From positions 5,558,828-5,622,827 of the forward strand of contig CAJINV010000004.1 in NCBI GenBank assembly GCA_905178155.1: 64,000 nucleotides of DNA. Reading direction: 5' to 3'. A model generated the notes under the pieces. It saw nothing but the letters and a program-made list of their open reading frames with translations. It was not told the DNA's origin and made no database searches. How positions within the stretch are numbered: position 1 is the stretch's first letter; each line of letters starts with the position of its first letter. Made by a program: the position numbers and the translations under genes. The stretch comes from Amoebophrya sp. A120 (Eukaryota > Sar > Dinophyceae > Syndiniales > Amoebophryaceae). Below are positions 1 through 11,000 of the stretch, piece after piece.

Positions 1-237
1 ATGTCTGGGTCTGGAAGGTTGAAACTTGTGATGCGCATTTCAGAACACAGAAAAATCTCTCATGCATAGGCAGCAAAAGTTGCCCACTTTCTGTCACCAA
101 AATCAGGGATTTGTCATGCGGATTCGGCATTCCGAATGCTTCTCGAAACCTGTGATGCTAGAGCCTCCATGCCAGACCTTCTGTGTCATGCAAAAACAGC
201 ATGAGTCTTCCAGACCCAGACATTTTTACATTTGATA
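1..237. mobile_element. Introner element, family A (left end outside window)
   Basis: The sequence runs from GTCTGGGTCTGG at the window edge to the right terminus ending TTTGATA. It is followed by TTCGA, the probable target duplication. It interrupts gene 1. Internal CATGCAAAAA and GTCATGC motifs are typical of the family. Confidence 0.85.
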
Positions 238-2167
238 TTCGATAGAAACCCTTGCGCCCTTATAATTTCCATCTACGACTACGTCACCGGAAGGTGGTGC
301 TGCGGCCCTTCCACTGCTCATCTGCGCCGATGCTGGCAAATCAAAACCGGGCGATGTAGTTCTTGAAGAAGGTTCCTCGAGGAGCTGTTGGAGTGTAGTT
401 TTCGAATCCCCTTGATGTAGCTCGTCCTGCAAGGACATCTGATCACCGGGTCCGATGGCGCCGTCGTTGAGATTCTTGACCCCTCGAACCAAAAGGTCGA
501 CATGATCTTGCCGAAAGTGGTTCGAGTCGGGCATCGTGGCTTGAATTTGCTGCTTGACTTGCAACTGCTCCTCCAGTAGGGGAGCGAGGTTTATTGAGGG
601 CTGCCGGAAGAGCGGGCTGGGCGGGAGTTTTTGTGTACTACGAGTAGAACTGGGGACGAGGAACAAATGTTGGTCCTGCGATTTGATGTTCGATGCAGGA
701 TCATTTTCTACACAACTTCTGGTTCCGCCTCCAGTACTGCTGCTTGTGCTCTTCGCAGCATCAACAGAGGTTGAAGATTTCGTCGCGCCGAATGCAGAAA
801 AATTTGACGGATCAACACCGTGAAAGGGGGTATTTAGAAGATGCTGTTGACCTCCTCCACTCTCGCCAGTAGTTGTAGTGCAGCTCCTGCTACCCACCTC
901 CACCTCGACCTCGTTCTGCAGTCGTGCCGCGAAATAGTCGTCGATGTTTTTTTCCCGCTGCGCCAGCCACTCCTGCTGCGCACTGTTGGGTCCGGAGAGC
1001 TTGCCTAGTTCGTGCAGCCGCAACGGATTGCGCAGCCAACCCCCGTGGGTACCGCACCGGCCACTGCGTTTTATTTGGAATGACGTTTTTTTAGTAGTAC
1101 TTTTGGTAGGGGTTCTATTGCAAGGAAAAATCCCCCCTCCCCATATTGAAAACGCATCCTTCTGAAAAGCAGACTCGTGATTTGTGACCACAGAGCGGGC
1201 CTGTCTTGCTAGAAGGCAGATCCAGGCTCTCTGCCACGTTATGCAGGCGATTTGTAATGCTGTAAGGCTCACAGGGTAGTCGTCTACCATGCTAGGTGCC
1301 TACACCAAAAGACCCCCGCCTAGGCTCAGGATCTGCGTGCATTCCTCTACTGCAACACAAATTTGATTTGTGTATTCAAATCCAGCATCAGAAATTTCGT
1401 TTTGATATGGGGAGGGGGGATTTTTCCTTTTGATAGGTTCTAGTGTAGTTCTCCGCGACGTCCACTCCGGAAGATGAGGAGGACCAGGACTCTATCCTAT
1501 GTAAAAACGTCCCCACCCCAGAGCTGTCATGCAGGTAGGCATGCGAAAAATGTTTGTCATGCGGAGCCCCATGAGAAGTATTCTCTAGTCGTGTTTTGGA
1601 ACTTGCAGCGCTCCAATCAGCGTGATAGGCTAGATCTGTGATGCTGCTGAACGAACTAAGCAGGATCACACTACGAGGACAAAGCTGTCATGCGAAACAA
1701 CCAGAGGTGGCTGATTTGTCTAGCGGATTTCCCAATTTGACTCTGGAGTGGGGACATTTTTACTCAGGATAGACTCTTCGATGACCGGCGCAGCATCTTC
1801 CGAGATATTTACGAAACGGTTGTGCTGCTCGAGAACCTCCTCCGCGTCAGGATCCACCAGTGCAGCCCCCGGGAGGTCTTGCTCCTCTTCCGCTGCTTGC
1901 TTCTTGATCTGCAAACTGGGGCAATTGGGGTACTGCTGCAACTATGCATTGCAAACGCATCGCTCTCGTATAAATGCATTACAAATTCCCTCAGCATGAG
2001 AAACAAAGTTTGTCATGCGGATTTACCTTAGGAAAAAAAATTGTAATGCATGACTGCAATTACTACGAGTACGATAATTTTGCACAGGATAGCAACAGAA
2101 ATTCGCTGCGCTTGCGGTGGATCGCGGCGGTCAGGCGGCCACGCCGCGTCGGAGTTTTAGTCCACAT
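1..2167 (-). CDS. Gene 1: Ser/Gln-rich protein of unknown function (3' end outside window)
   Basis: I do not recognise this protein. Exons, 5' to 3': 2167-2092, 1937-1772, 1487-1436, 1110-238, continuing beyond an introner cut by the left edge. The start is the ATG at 2167 (MWTKTPTRRGRLTAA...), which opens directly into the frame of the next exon. Removing the introners at 1943-2091, 1493-1771 and 1116-1435, each with one 5-bp flank, gives 1167 nt (389 codons) without a stop. The product has an acidic Glu-rich stretch (QAAEEEQDL, DPDAEEVLEQHNRF), a Ser run, a charged segment (AQQEWLAQREKNIDDYFAARLQ) and a long low-complexity Ser/Thr/Gly/Gln-rich part. A fourth introner lies 18 nt upstream of the ATG, probably in the 5' UTR. 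The first residues recur near 7.86 kb. Confidence 0.75.
1116..1435. mobile_element. Introner element, family D
   Basis: 320 bp. The termini carry the inverted core CCCCCCTCCCCATAT and end TATTGC/TTGATA. Flanks are GGTTC on both sides. It interrupts gene 1, and removal with one flank keeps frame. Confidence 0.93.
1493..1771. mobile_element. Introner element, family B
   Basis: 279 bp. It starts TATCCTATG and ends CAGGATA, with inverted core CGTCCCCACCCCAGAG. Flanks are GACTC on both sides. It interrupts gene 1 in frame. Confidence 0.94.
1943..2091. mobile_element. Introner element, family C (short)
   Basis: 149 bp. It starts TATGCATTGC and ends GCACAGGATA, with the arm TACGAGTACGAT. Flanks are GCAAC on both sides. 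It is the first intron of gene 1. Confidence 0.93.
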
Positions 2168-2184
2168 AGGTAAAAATGTTAACC

Positions 2185-2445
2185 TATCAAATGCAAAAAT
2201 GTCTGGGTCTGGAAAAGTGTAGACTTGTCATGCAGATTTTCCATGACCCATGAGGTCTGGAATGCGGGCCATAGCATGACAGACTCTGCGAGGTCTCTGC
2301 CATGCCTATCCTGCATGAGAAACTCCCTTCCAACTTGTTCAAAAGTGTGCCGCTTTTGGCACTCATGCAACACAGATTTTTGCATGCTTCAGATTTACCA
2401 TGACAAGTTGCAATCTTCCAGACCCAGACATTTTTGGAATTCATA
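2185..2445. mobile_element. Introner element, family A, just upstream of the gene 1 start
   Basis: 261 bp. It starts TATCAAATGC and ends GAATTCATA. Flanks are TAACC on both sides. It lies 18 nt upstream of the gene 1 ATG. Spliced joining would put a stop in the frame of the ATG at 2604, so it fits a 5' UTR or promoter rather than coding sequence. Its body is nearly the reverse complement of the element at 8260-8520. Confidence 0.88.
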
Positions 2446-2604
2446 TAACCACTCCGAACTACAACCCCCTTCCCGGCGGCTTGCGCCAGGGGGTACGTAG
2501 CTAGCNGCAATCTTCCAGACCCAGACATTTTTGGAATTCATATAACCACTCCGAACTACAACCCCCTTCCCGGCGGCTTGCGCCAGGGGGTACGTAGCTA
2601 GCAT
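2410..2604. repeat. About 97-bp duplication around a single N (probable assembly join)
   Basis: The sequence GCAATCTTCCAGACCCAGAC through GGGGGTACGTAGCTAGC occurs twice, immediately before and after the single ambiguous base near 2506. The copies look identical. Two overlapping contig ends joined by one N without collapsing the overlap would produce this. Confidence 0.85.
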
Positions 2605-4089
2605 TATTACATCAGAAAAGGAGAAGCTGGATCTTCCCTTGTAGTTTCACAATGAAAATAAACTGGGCTTTAAAAGAACGCGTGCCTTCCGTTTTTTGCG
2701 GAAAAACACTATTGATCGCTCGGTGCACGTCCACGGCCACCAATTCAACACACTCTTACGAAAAACAACCTACGTAGAGAAAACAAAGAAATTGAATAAA
2801 CCCACTGGCTTGACAGTCGGCGGATCTTGTTCATTTTTGGGATCTGTGACTGAGATGACCGAGAAAAAGGTTGCTTAGGGTCAGCTTCCAACCTGCCACT
2901 GTGAGAGCTGCGAGAGGTTTGTGGGGCTCTAAATTTGATCCTGTACCCTAGAAAGCGATCCACTCAACGTTGTGCGAGCGAGTAAGAGTGTGAAGTCGCC
3001 CTCTGTATTCGTGATTTGGACGAACATCTCAAGAGGTGAACAAGGATCCTGGAGGTGCCTGGGCCGCCCTGCTGGGTGGGGGCGACTTGGAGCGCACCAG
3101 CGGGCTCTAATTCTAATGTTCCTGATGGCAGCATCGATGCGCTTTCGCTACTAGCGTCGTGTTGGTTGATTCATTTACCACGGTCTTTCAATGTCAGCGA
3201 CGGGCTACGAGCCCTGTGTCGCGTTCATCGCGCATCCTGCACTCTAGCGGATGCTGCTGCCTCCTCACAGGAGTGATTGATATACAAAAATACTTCGATC
3301 TTTTCAGGACGCGACTCTTCCAGTGGCAACTGGAAAAGGAAATAAATACTGAGCACTACGCCCCGACATCACTTCATTTTGAACGATCAATCTTCCCTGG
3401 TAGAACTTCTACCAAAAGACTAGTTTGCACGATTCCGATAAACCTTTAGCCTAAAAACAGCTATGCAAAAGTAGGACTTCTGGCCTCAAAAGGTAGAAAG
3501 TCGATATTTGTCGGCACGGAAAGACGACCTTGTTTGACCGCGCAAACGTACTTGTTTGACCGCGCGATATTTGTCGGCACGTCACTTACAACTCGAAAAT
3601 GATGCACCGGGATGTGTCTGTCATTAAATATTTAAAACAAACAGCTAAAACTCTTACACAGGGCTCATCTCGTCGGTGGAAGCAAAAGGTCACAGGATCT
3701 CTACCACGTATCCTGTGAAATTCGCGAAATCCCGATGGAGAAGCAAGCTCAAGATATCTTCTTCTACTGTTAATTACGACTAGAAAAAAGCGAGGAGCGT
3801 GACAAGCGAAGCAGCTCCCAACCGGCACAATTACGGGAACTGACTAGATTCCTATAACCTTGTAGTCTATCCAGACGGGTTCCCCGGTAGTGCTTTTAGG
3901 TGAAAAGAGCGATTACTCTGCCTCCGAGCCCAGCTGGGCTCAGCTCCTAGGCTGCAGCTGCGTTCCTCGTAAGTTGTGAGTGCCTGACCTCGAGAAAACT
4001 CAAAAAATCTTCTGTGAAATAAATGATGAACTCAAGAGGTTCTTCTGTAAACTTGAGCACATCTGCTCTACAAGTAGTTCCCATGGAAA
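2605..4089. other. Intergenic stretch between gene 2 and gene 1
   Basis: No convincing coding sequence. Two things stand out. A segment at 3127-3270 is related to 44168-44320. At 3490-3585 the motifs GATATTTGTCGGCACG and CTTGTTTGACCGCGC each occur twice. Short ORFs on both strands lack start context, family resemblance or in-frame neighbours. Confidence 0.5.
3127..3270. repeat. Dispersed intergenic repeat, copy 1
   Basis: It shares interrupted blocks with 44168-44320, including CCACGGTCTTTC, CGCGCATCCTGC and GCGGATGCTGCTGCC in the same order and orientation. Both copies are intergenic. Confidence 0.65.
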
Positions 4090-6991
4090 CTACTCGCCCA
4101 TCATGTAAAAATCGAAACCGGACTCATCCAAAAACTCCTCCTCCTGGTGCAAAGAAGGAACGTCGTGCCGCTCGACAGTATTTTTGACATCGCTTTTTTG
4201 GTTCAGGTCTGCCTTCGGCTGCGTGGGCACCGAGGAAGAGCTGCCACGATTCAGGCGGTCGACAGTCTTTTTGGCACGGCGTCCACCTTGGGAAGTGGGA
4301 AGCCGCACTCCCGCGATGTTATCAAATGCGAAAGCGTCTGGGTCTGGAAGAGTGCAGACTTGGCATGCATATTTTCCATGCCCCATGAGGTCTGGAATGC
4401 AGGACCTAGCATGACAGATTCTGCGAAGTCTCTATCATGCCTATCCTGCATGAGAAACTCCCGCTCATGTTGGTCAAGAAAGGACAACTCTTGGTGATCA
4501 CGCAGCACAGATTTTTGTGTGACCCACAGGACGCATCACAAGTTCCACCCTGACCCAGACACTTTTGCATTTGATAGACGTCAGTCGGCCGCTTTGGTGC
4601 GGCTCCGTGTTTGGTAGCTTTCTTCTTGATAGCTTTCTTGACAACTTTCTTCCGCGGCGCCGATTCGCTCTGGCAGGCTTCGCTTTCAGACATACGGCGC
4701 AGCGCGTCCGGAATGTGCACGGTGACCACGTTGTCTTCGCTTCCAGTTTGATCACCACTATGAATTGCAAAAATGTCTGGGTCTGGAAGATTCTGAGACT
4801 TGTCATGCACGTTTTGCATGGGCCATGATGTCTGTGATGCATGCCCCAGCATCACAGACTTTTTGAGGGCTTCGCAATGGCTATTCCGCATGAGAAATTC
4901 CCTCTTCGCGTAGCCAAAGTTGCATTCTCTTTGCTGCCTATGCAATACAGATCTTTTTGAAATCCAAATGCAGCATCACAAGTTCGGATTCTTCCAGACC
5001 CAGACACTTTTGCATTTGATAACTACCGAAAGAAAACGAAACCACTTCCATGCCTTTCTCTGGCGCCGTTTCAAGGTACCGAAGTTTGCAAATCAGCTTG
5101 AGAGCGGGCTGGTTTGCGCGGTTATTAACTCCCCACTCCACGGATACTTCTCGGACGTCGTCGTCGCCCTTATCCTTCTGCGCGGACATCACGGTGGCGC
5201 CAGGGCGAGAGAACGTAACATCGATCCACGCTGTCCTGGAACCGCCGACAAAAGAAGCAGGGAGCTTCTCGATAAAAACATGCTGTCTGCTATGCTACAA
5301 AAAAAAGCACACGCGCGCCCGCGTTCATCTACCGGCTCGTTCAAAATAAGTAAAGCGCGCGTTCATCTGGCCTTTTTTCCTCGAACGAGCAGGAAAAGAT
5401 TGCAAGATGTCGCCTCTTGGGCACGGTGACAGTCACTTACAGAGCTCCTAGCTGGGGGGACAGAAGGCGCCACGGAGTGAGCAGCAAAGCATTGCTCTGC
5501 GGGCCCGATGCTAAAAATGCAAGGCGGCGCGAGGGCTTTTTTTTTTTTGCTTCATAGATAGCCTGCGATCTGTCTTCGGAATTTTTCATATTTCCTATAG
5601 TTGTCTCTGGCCAATTCGCCGCGCGGGCGCTTTCCTGGGAGCTGGTGGCGCGACTCTCAATGGCAGTCTTCTGAAGAATATCCCTTCGCTGGCGCTGGAG
5701 GTCTTCAATGTGGCTGAGGTCAAACATCATAGCGGGGCCAGCGAAAAAAAGGTCGCGGACAAGATTAAGAAAAGGAGAGTCTACGGCTCTGGGAGCCTTT
5801 CTGGGTCGGAAGTCAAACCCCTTCGGCAAATCGTAATTCAAGCCAGGAGAGAAGCACGTCCTCCCAGTGTGGGGGGACTCGGACATCTATCAACTGCAAA
5901 TATGTCTGGGTCTGGAAGATTCCGAGATTTGTCATGGTAGTCTGGTATGACGTTGAACTCTGTATTGCGTGGCCGCGAAGGGCGGCCCCTTTTGCCTGTC
6001 ATGCAAAAAAGCAGTTTCTCATGCGGAGGACGCAACGCAGATCCACGGAAGAACTTGTCGTGCTGGGCAGCGCATAATTATAGCGTTCGCGTTATTCCCT
6101 TCCTTGCATTACAAGTTCCAGACCCAGGCATATTTGCAATGCATAACATCCGATTGCGGGCTCGGCGCTGGAAGCGTTCTTCAGCTTTATCGTGTCGCTC
6201 CGAATAAGAGGTGTAGACATTCAGAGAAGTAGCTTTGTCACTCGTAGCGCTCCTGTGCCCGTTTTCCCACTTATGAGAGTGCACAACTCGCCCTCCCCCT
6301 TGCTTGTATTGCATGAACAGCAAGACCAACACCACCACACGGGCACCCTGTGCAAGACAAATTCATGCGCCTAGTGTAGTACTGTCTGGGCTTCCGGAAT
6401 CTGTCAACATGCAAACAGTGCCACAGGGAAGAACTTGGATTTGGGCTTTTGCATGACAAATGAGGGGGAGGGGGGGTTGTGGCACTCTCATACCACTTTT
6501 GGCGCGCATCGCTCAGATCCGGACCCAGAAGATCGTCGACGGACCTGGCGTATCCAATGCAAAAATGTCTGGATCTGGAAGGCTCCGTACTTGTGATGCG
6601 TGTTTCGGATCCTACAAAGATCTGTGATGCGTAACGTGCAAAAGGTGCCCACTTCTGGCCATGCTGTGAGTCGATTTCTCATGCAGAATACGCATCACCA
6701 AGGAGCTGCAAAACCTGTAATGCTAGGCCCTGCATTCCAGACGTGGGGGAGCTTGGAAAGACTGCATGACAAGCCTGGCAATCTTCCAGACCCAGACATT
6801 TTTGCATTTGATATGGCGAAGGACAAGGAGTCGTGTCTGGAGGGAGCAAAAAAGGTATTGAGTAGTTTCTGGTAGCCCGGCGCACGACGCTTCCCACCTC
6901 TGACTGGGTCAGTAAACTCACGACCAAAGGCACCACCAGCGGTCGATCCCACCAGCAACGAGACAATCACGCGCCGCGAAGTAGCCAACAT
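4090..6991 (-). CDS. Gene 2: 487-residue protein with N-terminal signal, unknown function
   Basis: Exons: 6991-6814, 6545-6493, 6266-6146, 5882-5441, 5289-5022, 4753-4577, 4314-4090 (1464 nt). Five junctions are introners. The one at 5290-5440 is a conventional intron with donor GTAAGTG and an AG acceptor after a T tract (acceptor 5287 also fits). The ATG at 6991 opens a hydrophobic signal-like N-terminus (VIVSLLVGSTAGGAFG). Then come a charged stretch, a region rich in Gln/Arg, a possible beta-rich segment (SRTAWIDVTFSRPGATVMS) and a Lys-rich tail (KKVVKKAIKKKATK) ending in acidic residues and a TAG. No family was recognised. The signal suggests secretion or organelle import (inference). Confidence 0.75.
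4320..4576. mobile_element. Introner element, family A
   Basis: 257 bp. It starts TATCAAATGC and ends ATTTGATA. Flanks are GATGT and GACGT (4/5). It is the last intron of gene 2 and is in frame. Confidence 0.93.
4759..5021. mobile_element. Introner element, family A
   Basis: 263 bp. It starts TATGAATTGC and ends ATTTGATA. Flanks are ACCAC and ACTAC (4/5). It is an intron of gene 2 and is in frame. Confidence 0.93.
5888..6145. mobile_element. Introner element, family A
   Basis: 258 bp. It starts TATCAACTGC and ends AATGCATA. Flanks are ACATC on both sides. It is an intron of gene 2 and is in frame. Confidence 0.94.
6272..6492. mobile_element. Introner element, family F
   Basis: 221 bp. It starts TATGAGAGTGCAC and ends ACTCTCATA, with a CCTCCCCCT core near both ends. 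Flanks are CCACT on both sides. It is an intron of gene 2 and is in frame. Confidence 0.93.
6551..6813. mobile_element. Introner element, family A
   Basis: 263 bp. It starts TATCCAATGC and ends ATTTGATA. Flanks are TGGCG on both sides. It is the first intron of gene 2, leaving a 53-nt second exon. Confidence 0.94.
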
Positions 6992-8051
6992 TTTATTTTG
7001 TAGATTTTATGGTAGAAGAACGAGCACTAGGCTATGCTTGTGCAGTTTGTTTAGTTACTTGGATCTGTGATCGGCCTCAATTGTAGTGCCAGTACGTAGT
7101 TCGCAAATAAATATTAAGTTGGTTTAGTACTATGCAGTGCAAAAGCCAAAACTGAATAAAGACAAAACAAAAAGCTCAGGCTCTTCGGCAAGCGAGTACA
7201 AGTTAAAACGACTCGATGTGGGGAAAGAGATTACGCTCTAATGTTGTTGGTCTTGTTTTACTTCTTCGGTTGGCAAAGTAGCTGTGAAGGTTTGTTTAAT
7301 GTGCAGACTTCTATTATATTTGACTGTGACCGTCACAGTTGGCTTGACTTACATGAGGCGCATCCTCCAGATCATGTACCGACACAGTAGTCGATGCGTC
7401 ACCGGAGATTTCGACTCGACATGATCATACCGAATGAGCACTCTGCTTTTACTCATGTCACGACATGGATCGAAATTTACTCACCGAACTGAACTTCGAT
7501 TTGCACAGCACCGAGCATTTTTCATTTTCTGTGCTCGTCATATCATGATCCGGATCGTCTTTCTATACCGACCCACGACCGATGACTTGAGGTCGGGCCC
7601 GTCTCTGCTTCTGATTTTGACAGATTTTTTTCGTTTACAACCGATAATTGGACTCTGGTTACACTTGCGGAACTAGTACTGCAGGCTCATGTCTGGTGCA
7701 TCTTGATTTGTATTTCATGATCGTACAACTACCTAGAACATAAGACCGAGAGGACAGAAGATGTTGAGCTTCGTAGAAAGCAGATTGTGAAGGAGCTTTG
7801 TTTTTATGATCACAGATAATTTCGCTGATGTCCTCGCTATCCGGCGGTCAGGCGCCCATGTTGCTTTGGAATTTTAGTCCACACTGTTACTTTAGCAAAG
7901 CTTGACTCAGTAGCTCCTCTTGTGTTACTTGCACCATAAAGCAAAAAAAAATAACACGATTGCAAATGCCTACTTATCATTGGGATGCGCATCACAAATG
8001 GTCCTGTTATTGCAAATCTGCATGACAACTGTGGGGTGGGGACTTTTTTGC
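6992..8051. other. Intergenic stretch between gene 3 and gene 2
   Basis: AT-rich, with no supportable gene. It contains a decayed family-B introner end (about 8010-8058) and a 44-bp relic at 7841-7884 related to the gene 1 N-terminus. Confidence 0.5.
7837..7884 (-). pseudogene. Fragment resembling the gene 1 N-terminus
   Basis: On the minus strand this reads VWTKIPKQHGRLTAG followed by a stop. It resembles the gene 1 start MWTKTPTRRGRLTAA. There is no start codon, and it lies about 170 bp beyond the gene 3 stop, so it is probably a relic. Confidence 0.5.
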
Positions 8052-8058
8052 TCAGGAT
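8010..8058. mobile_element. Decayed family-B introner terminus that supplies the gene 3 stop
   Basis: The sequence has the family-B right arm, GGGGTGGGGAC followed by CTCAGGAT, but ends GGATG rather than GGATA. No clear left partner or matching flank was found. The TGA of TCCTGAGC within it is the in-frame stop of gene 3. Confidence 0.65.
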
Positions 8059-11000
8059 GGTCGTTCCTGTTCCTTTGTCCCTGTTGTTGTACTAGTACTA
8101 GACTGCTGTACCTGGGAAAACAACTTCTTCGCCGCGTTCCGACAGCGGCCAGAATACTCGATCCCGCTGTAGTGTTTTTCCGGCACGCCCTGAAACCCGA
8201 ATAGCGCGCCGTACCAGGACAGTGCGATGGAGCCGGTGGAATCGTTGTCGCCCCGGTGTTATGAATTGCAAAAGTGTCTGGGTCTGGAAGATTGCAACTT
8301 GTCATGGTAAATCTGAAGCATGCAAAAATCTGTGTTGCATGAGTGCCAAGAGCTGTCCACTTTTGACCAAGTTGGAACGGAGTGTCTCATGCAGAATAGG
8401 CATGGCAGAGACCTCGCAGAGTCTGTCATGCTAAGTTCCGCATTCCAGACCTCATGGGTCATGGAAAATCTGCATGACAAGTCTACACTCTTCCAGACCC
8501 AGACATTTTTGCACTTGATAGGTGTAGCACCGCGCGCTCCACAAGGGTCTTGTACCTCTGGCGATGTTGTCCAAGTGTTTGTTTCAGACTAATTTTAATA
8601 TTGGTCGCGGCGGATGAAGCGCCGGAGGGTCCTGCTTCCATGGTCTTCTGCGTGTCACCATCGCGGTCGTAGTACAGAGCGTGCACCAAGGCGTCGTAGG
8701 CGATCAGCACCGCTATCAAGTGTAAAAATGTCTGCGTCTGGAAGAATGCAACTTGTGATGCTGTCTCTGCATTCTGAAAAAATCTGTATTGCATGAGTAG
8801 CAAACGGAATGCAATTTTTGCTACGCTGAGAAGGCATTTGTCATGCGGAATAGGAATCAAGAAGCCCTCAAAAAATCTGTATTGCTAGGGTATGCATCAC
8901 AGACATCATGGCTCGTGCAAAACGTGCATGACAAGTGTCAGAATCTTCCAGACCCAGACATCTTTACAGTTCATAACCGCAGAGGTGCCGCAACTGCCCG
9001 GAAACTTGCCCGTTTTGTTCATGGATGTTTGCGCGATTTTCATGTACAGTGTGTCCATAGCGGCCACCTCGTGTTCGCCGGGTTGGAATAAAACTGGTCT
9101 TGCTCCAGCTCCTTCTACACGCGGTATTGGCCAGAACTTCTTATTCCCATCCTCGGTGCTGGCGCCGGTACAAGAATTTCTCGTTGTCGGCTCTCCTGTC
9201 GTGGCTACACCAGGTGTGCAAGAATCGGTGGAGCTGCCCGCCCTTCCAGCGGTGGCTTTTGATGGTTGTTGTACACGACCACTCTCGCCGCGGCTGGCGC
9301 CACCCCCAGTGCTGCCCATGAAGTAGATCTTCCGGCAGTCTTTCGCGTACCAGAGCCATTTCTGGCCAAATTCAGTTTCGATTAACGGAAAGAAACCGCC
9401 TGCCTCCAGGTCCCGTAGATGTCTCGGACGGGGACCATATCAACTGCAAAAATGTCTGGGCCTCCGAGAGTGCGAAAACTGTCATGCTAGTCTGGCATGA
9501 CTCTAAACTCTGTATTGCGTAGCCGCGAACAGCTCCTCAAAACTGTCATGCAAAAACGCAGTTTCTCATGCGGAGCACGCAACTCAAAACCACGGAAAAA
9601 CTTGTCATGCTTGGCAGCGCATTACAGTGTGCTCACTATTCCCTTTATTGCATCACAAGTTTCCAGACCCAGACATATTTGCAATGCATAGACCACTCTG
9701 GTTTTTCAAGTACTCCTCCACGGCGGGCAACTATCATGAGAAAAAAGTGTTTACAGTTACACACTTGTTGGAGTTTCTGCATCACAAATTTTCTCTGCAT
9801 GGCAGAGAGTAATGCGAAGATCATAAGGGAAAACAGGGAGGAAACGAGGCTCCCAAGCATTTCCTGCATGAGAAAGGCTGTCTGTGTTGCTGGTCTTGCA
9901 ACACAATTTGTAACTGTAACACTTTTTTCTTGCGATAGCAACCCCTCGAGCAGCAGCTTCTCGGCCCACTGCGCCGGCTGTATTTCCGGTTCGTACTATC
10001 CTGAGCAGAAACGTCCCCACCCCAGACCCAGAGTCAAGATGGGGACCTCGCAACACAAGTCGAGAAGTTTTGGGAGTCAAGCATGACAAGTTCGTCTCTG
10101 TATTGTAGTGCAGTTTAGCAAGTACAGCCGCAACGCAAATCCATCTACTCATTGTTCTGTTTAGAGAAAGTCCAAAACACGATTGAATATCCCTCTCATG
10201 GAGATGCGCATTACAAATCTTCCTGTGACTGGAAATCTGCATGACAACTCTGGGGTGGGAACGTTTTTACTCAGGATACGTACAGCGCCAGCCAGGTGAA
10301 GTAACTGGCTGTAAAGCCGGCGAGGAAGCCCACCGGGACCGTCTTGGACATCCGGGAAGCTTCGAGAGACAGGGTCAGCATGGTCTGAAAGGACCGCGGA
10401 AAGCCAAACACGCTGGTCCGCATGCAAGCGCCGCAGCCGCCGCTGCGCGAGTCGAAGGGCTTGGCGTCCCAGTTGTGGCCGTTTTCGGTGAGGAGCTTGA
10501 TGCACTGCTGTTCCCCCTTGCCCGGGGCCCGCCCTATCCTGTGCAAAAACGTCCCTACGACCCCAGAGTTGTATTGCGAATCTGCAAGCTTAAAATGGTT
10601 CTCATGCAGCGGAGACCCATGAAAAGCTTTTTCTAGTGGTGTTTTGAGATTTGTGATGCTTACATCAGCGCGATCAACTGGATCTGTGATGCTTCTGCAC
10701 TAGCTAAACGCGACTACGTGACGGGTCCAAATTTGTCATGCGCAACAGCCAAAGCTTGGTGATTTGTGTAGCAGATTTCCCATCTTGACTATGGGGAGGG
10801 GGCGCTTTTACGTAGGATACGCCCGGTGAAATCGTTGCCGGCCTTCTTGAAACCCACGGCGATGCCCTGAAGGAGCTGGTCGTAGGTGGCGACGGTAGTA
10901 TTTGGAGGTTCTTTGGAAAGAGGTTTATTTTTCGCTGCAGAAGTCGCGCTGGTAGAACTCTGGCTTTTTTCCTTCGACGAGTGAATCTTATCAAGCAAAT

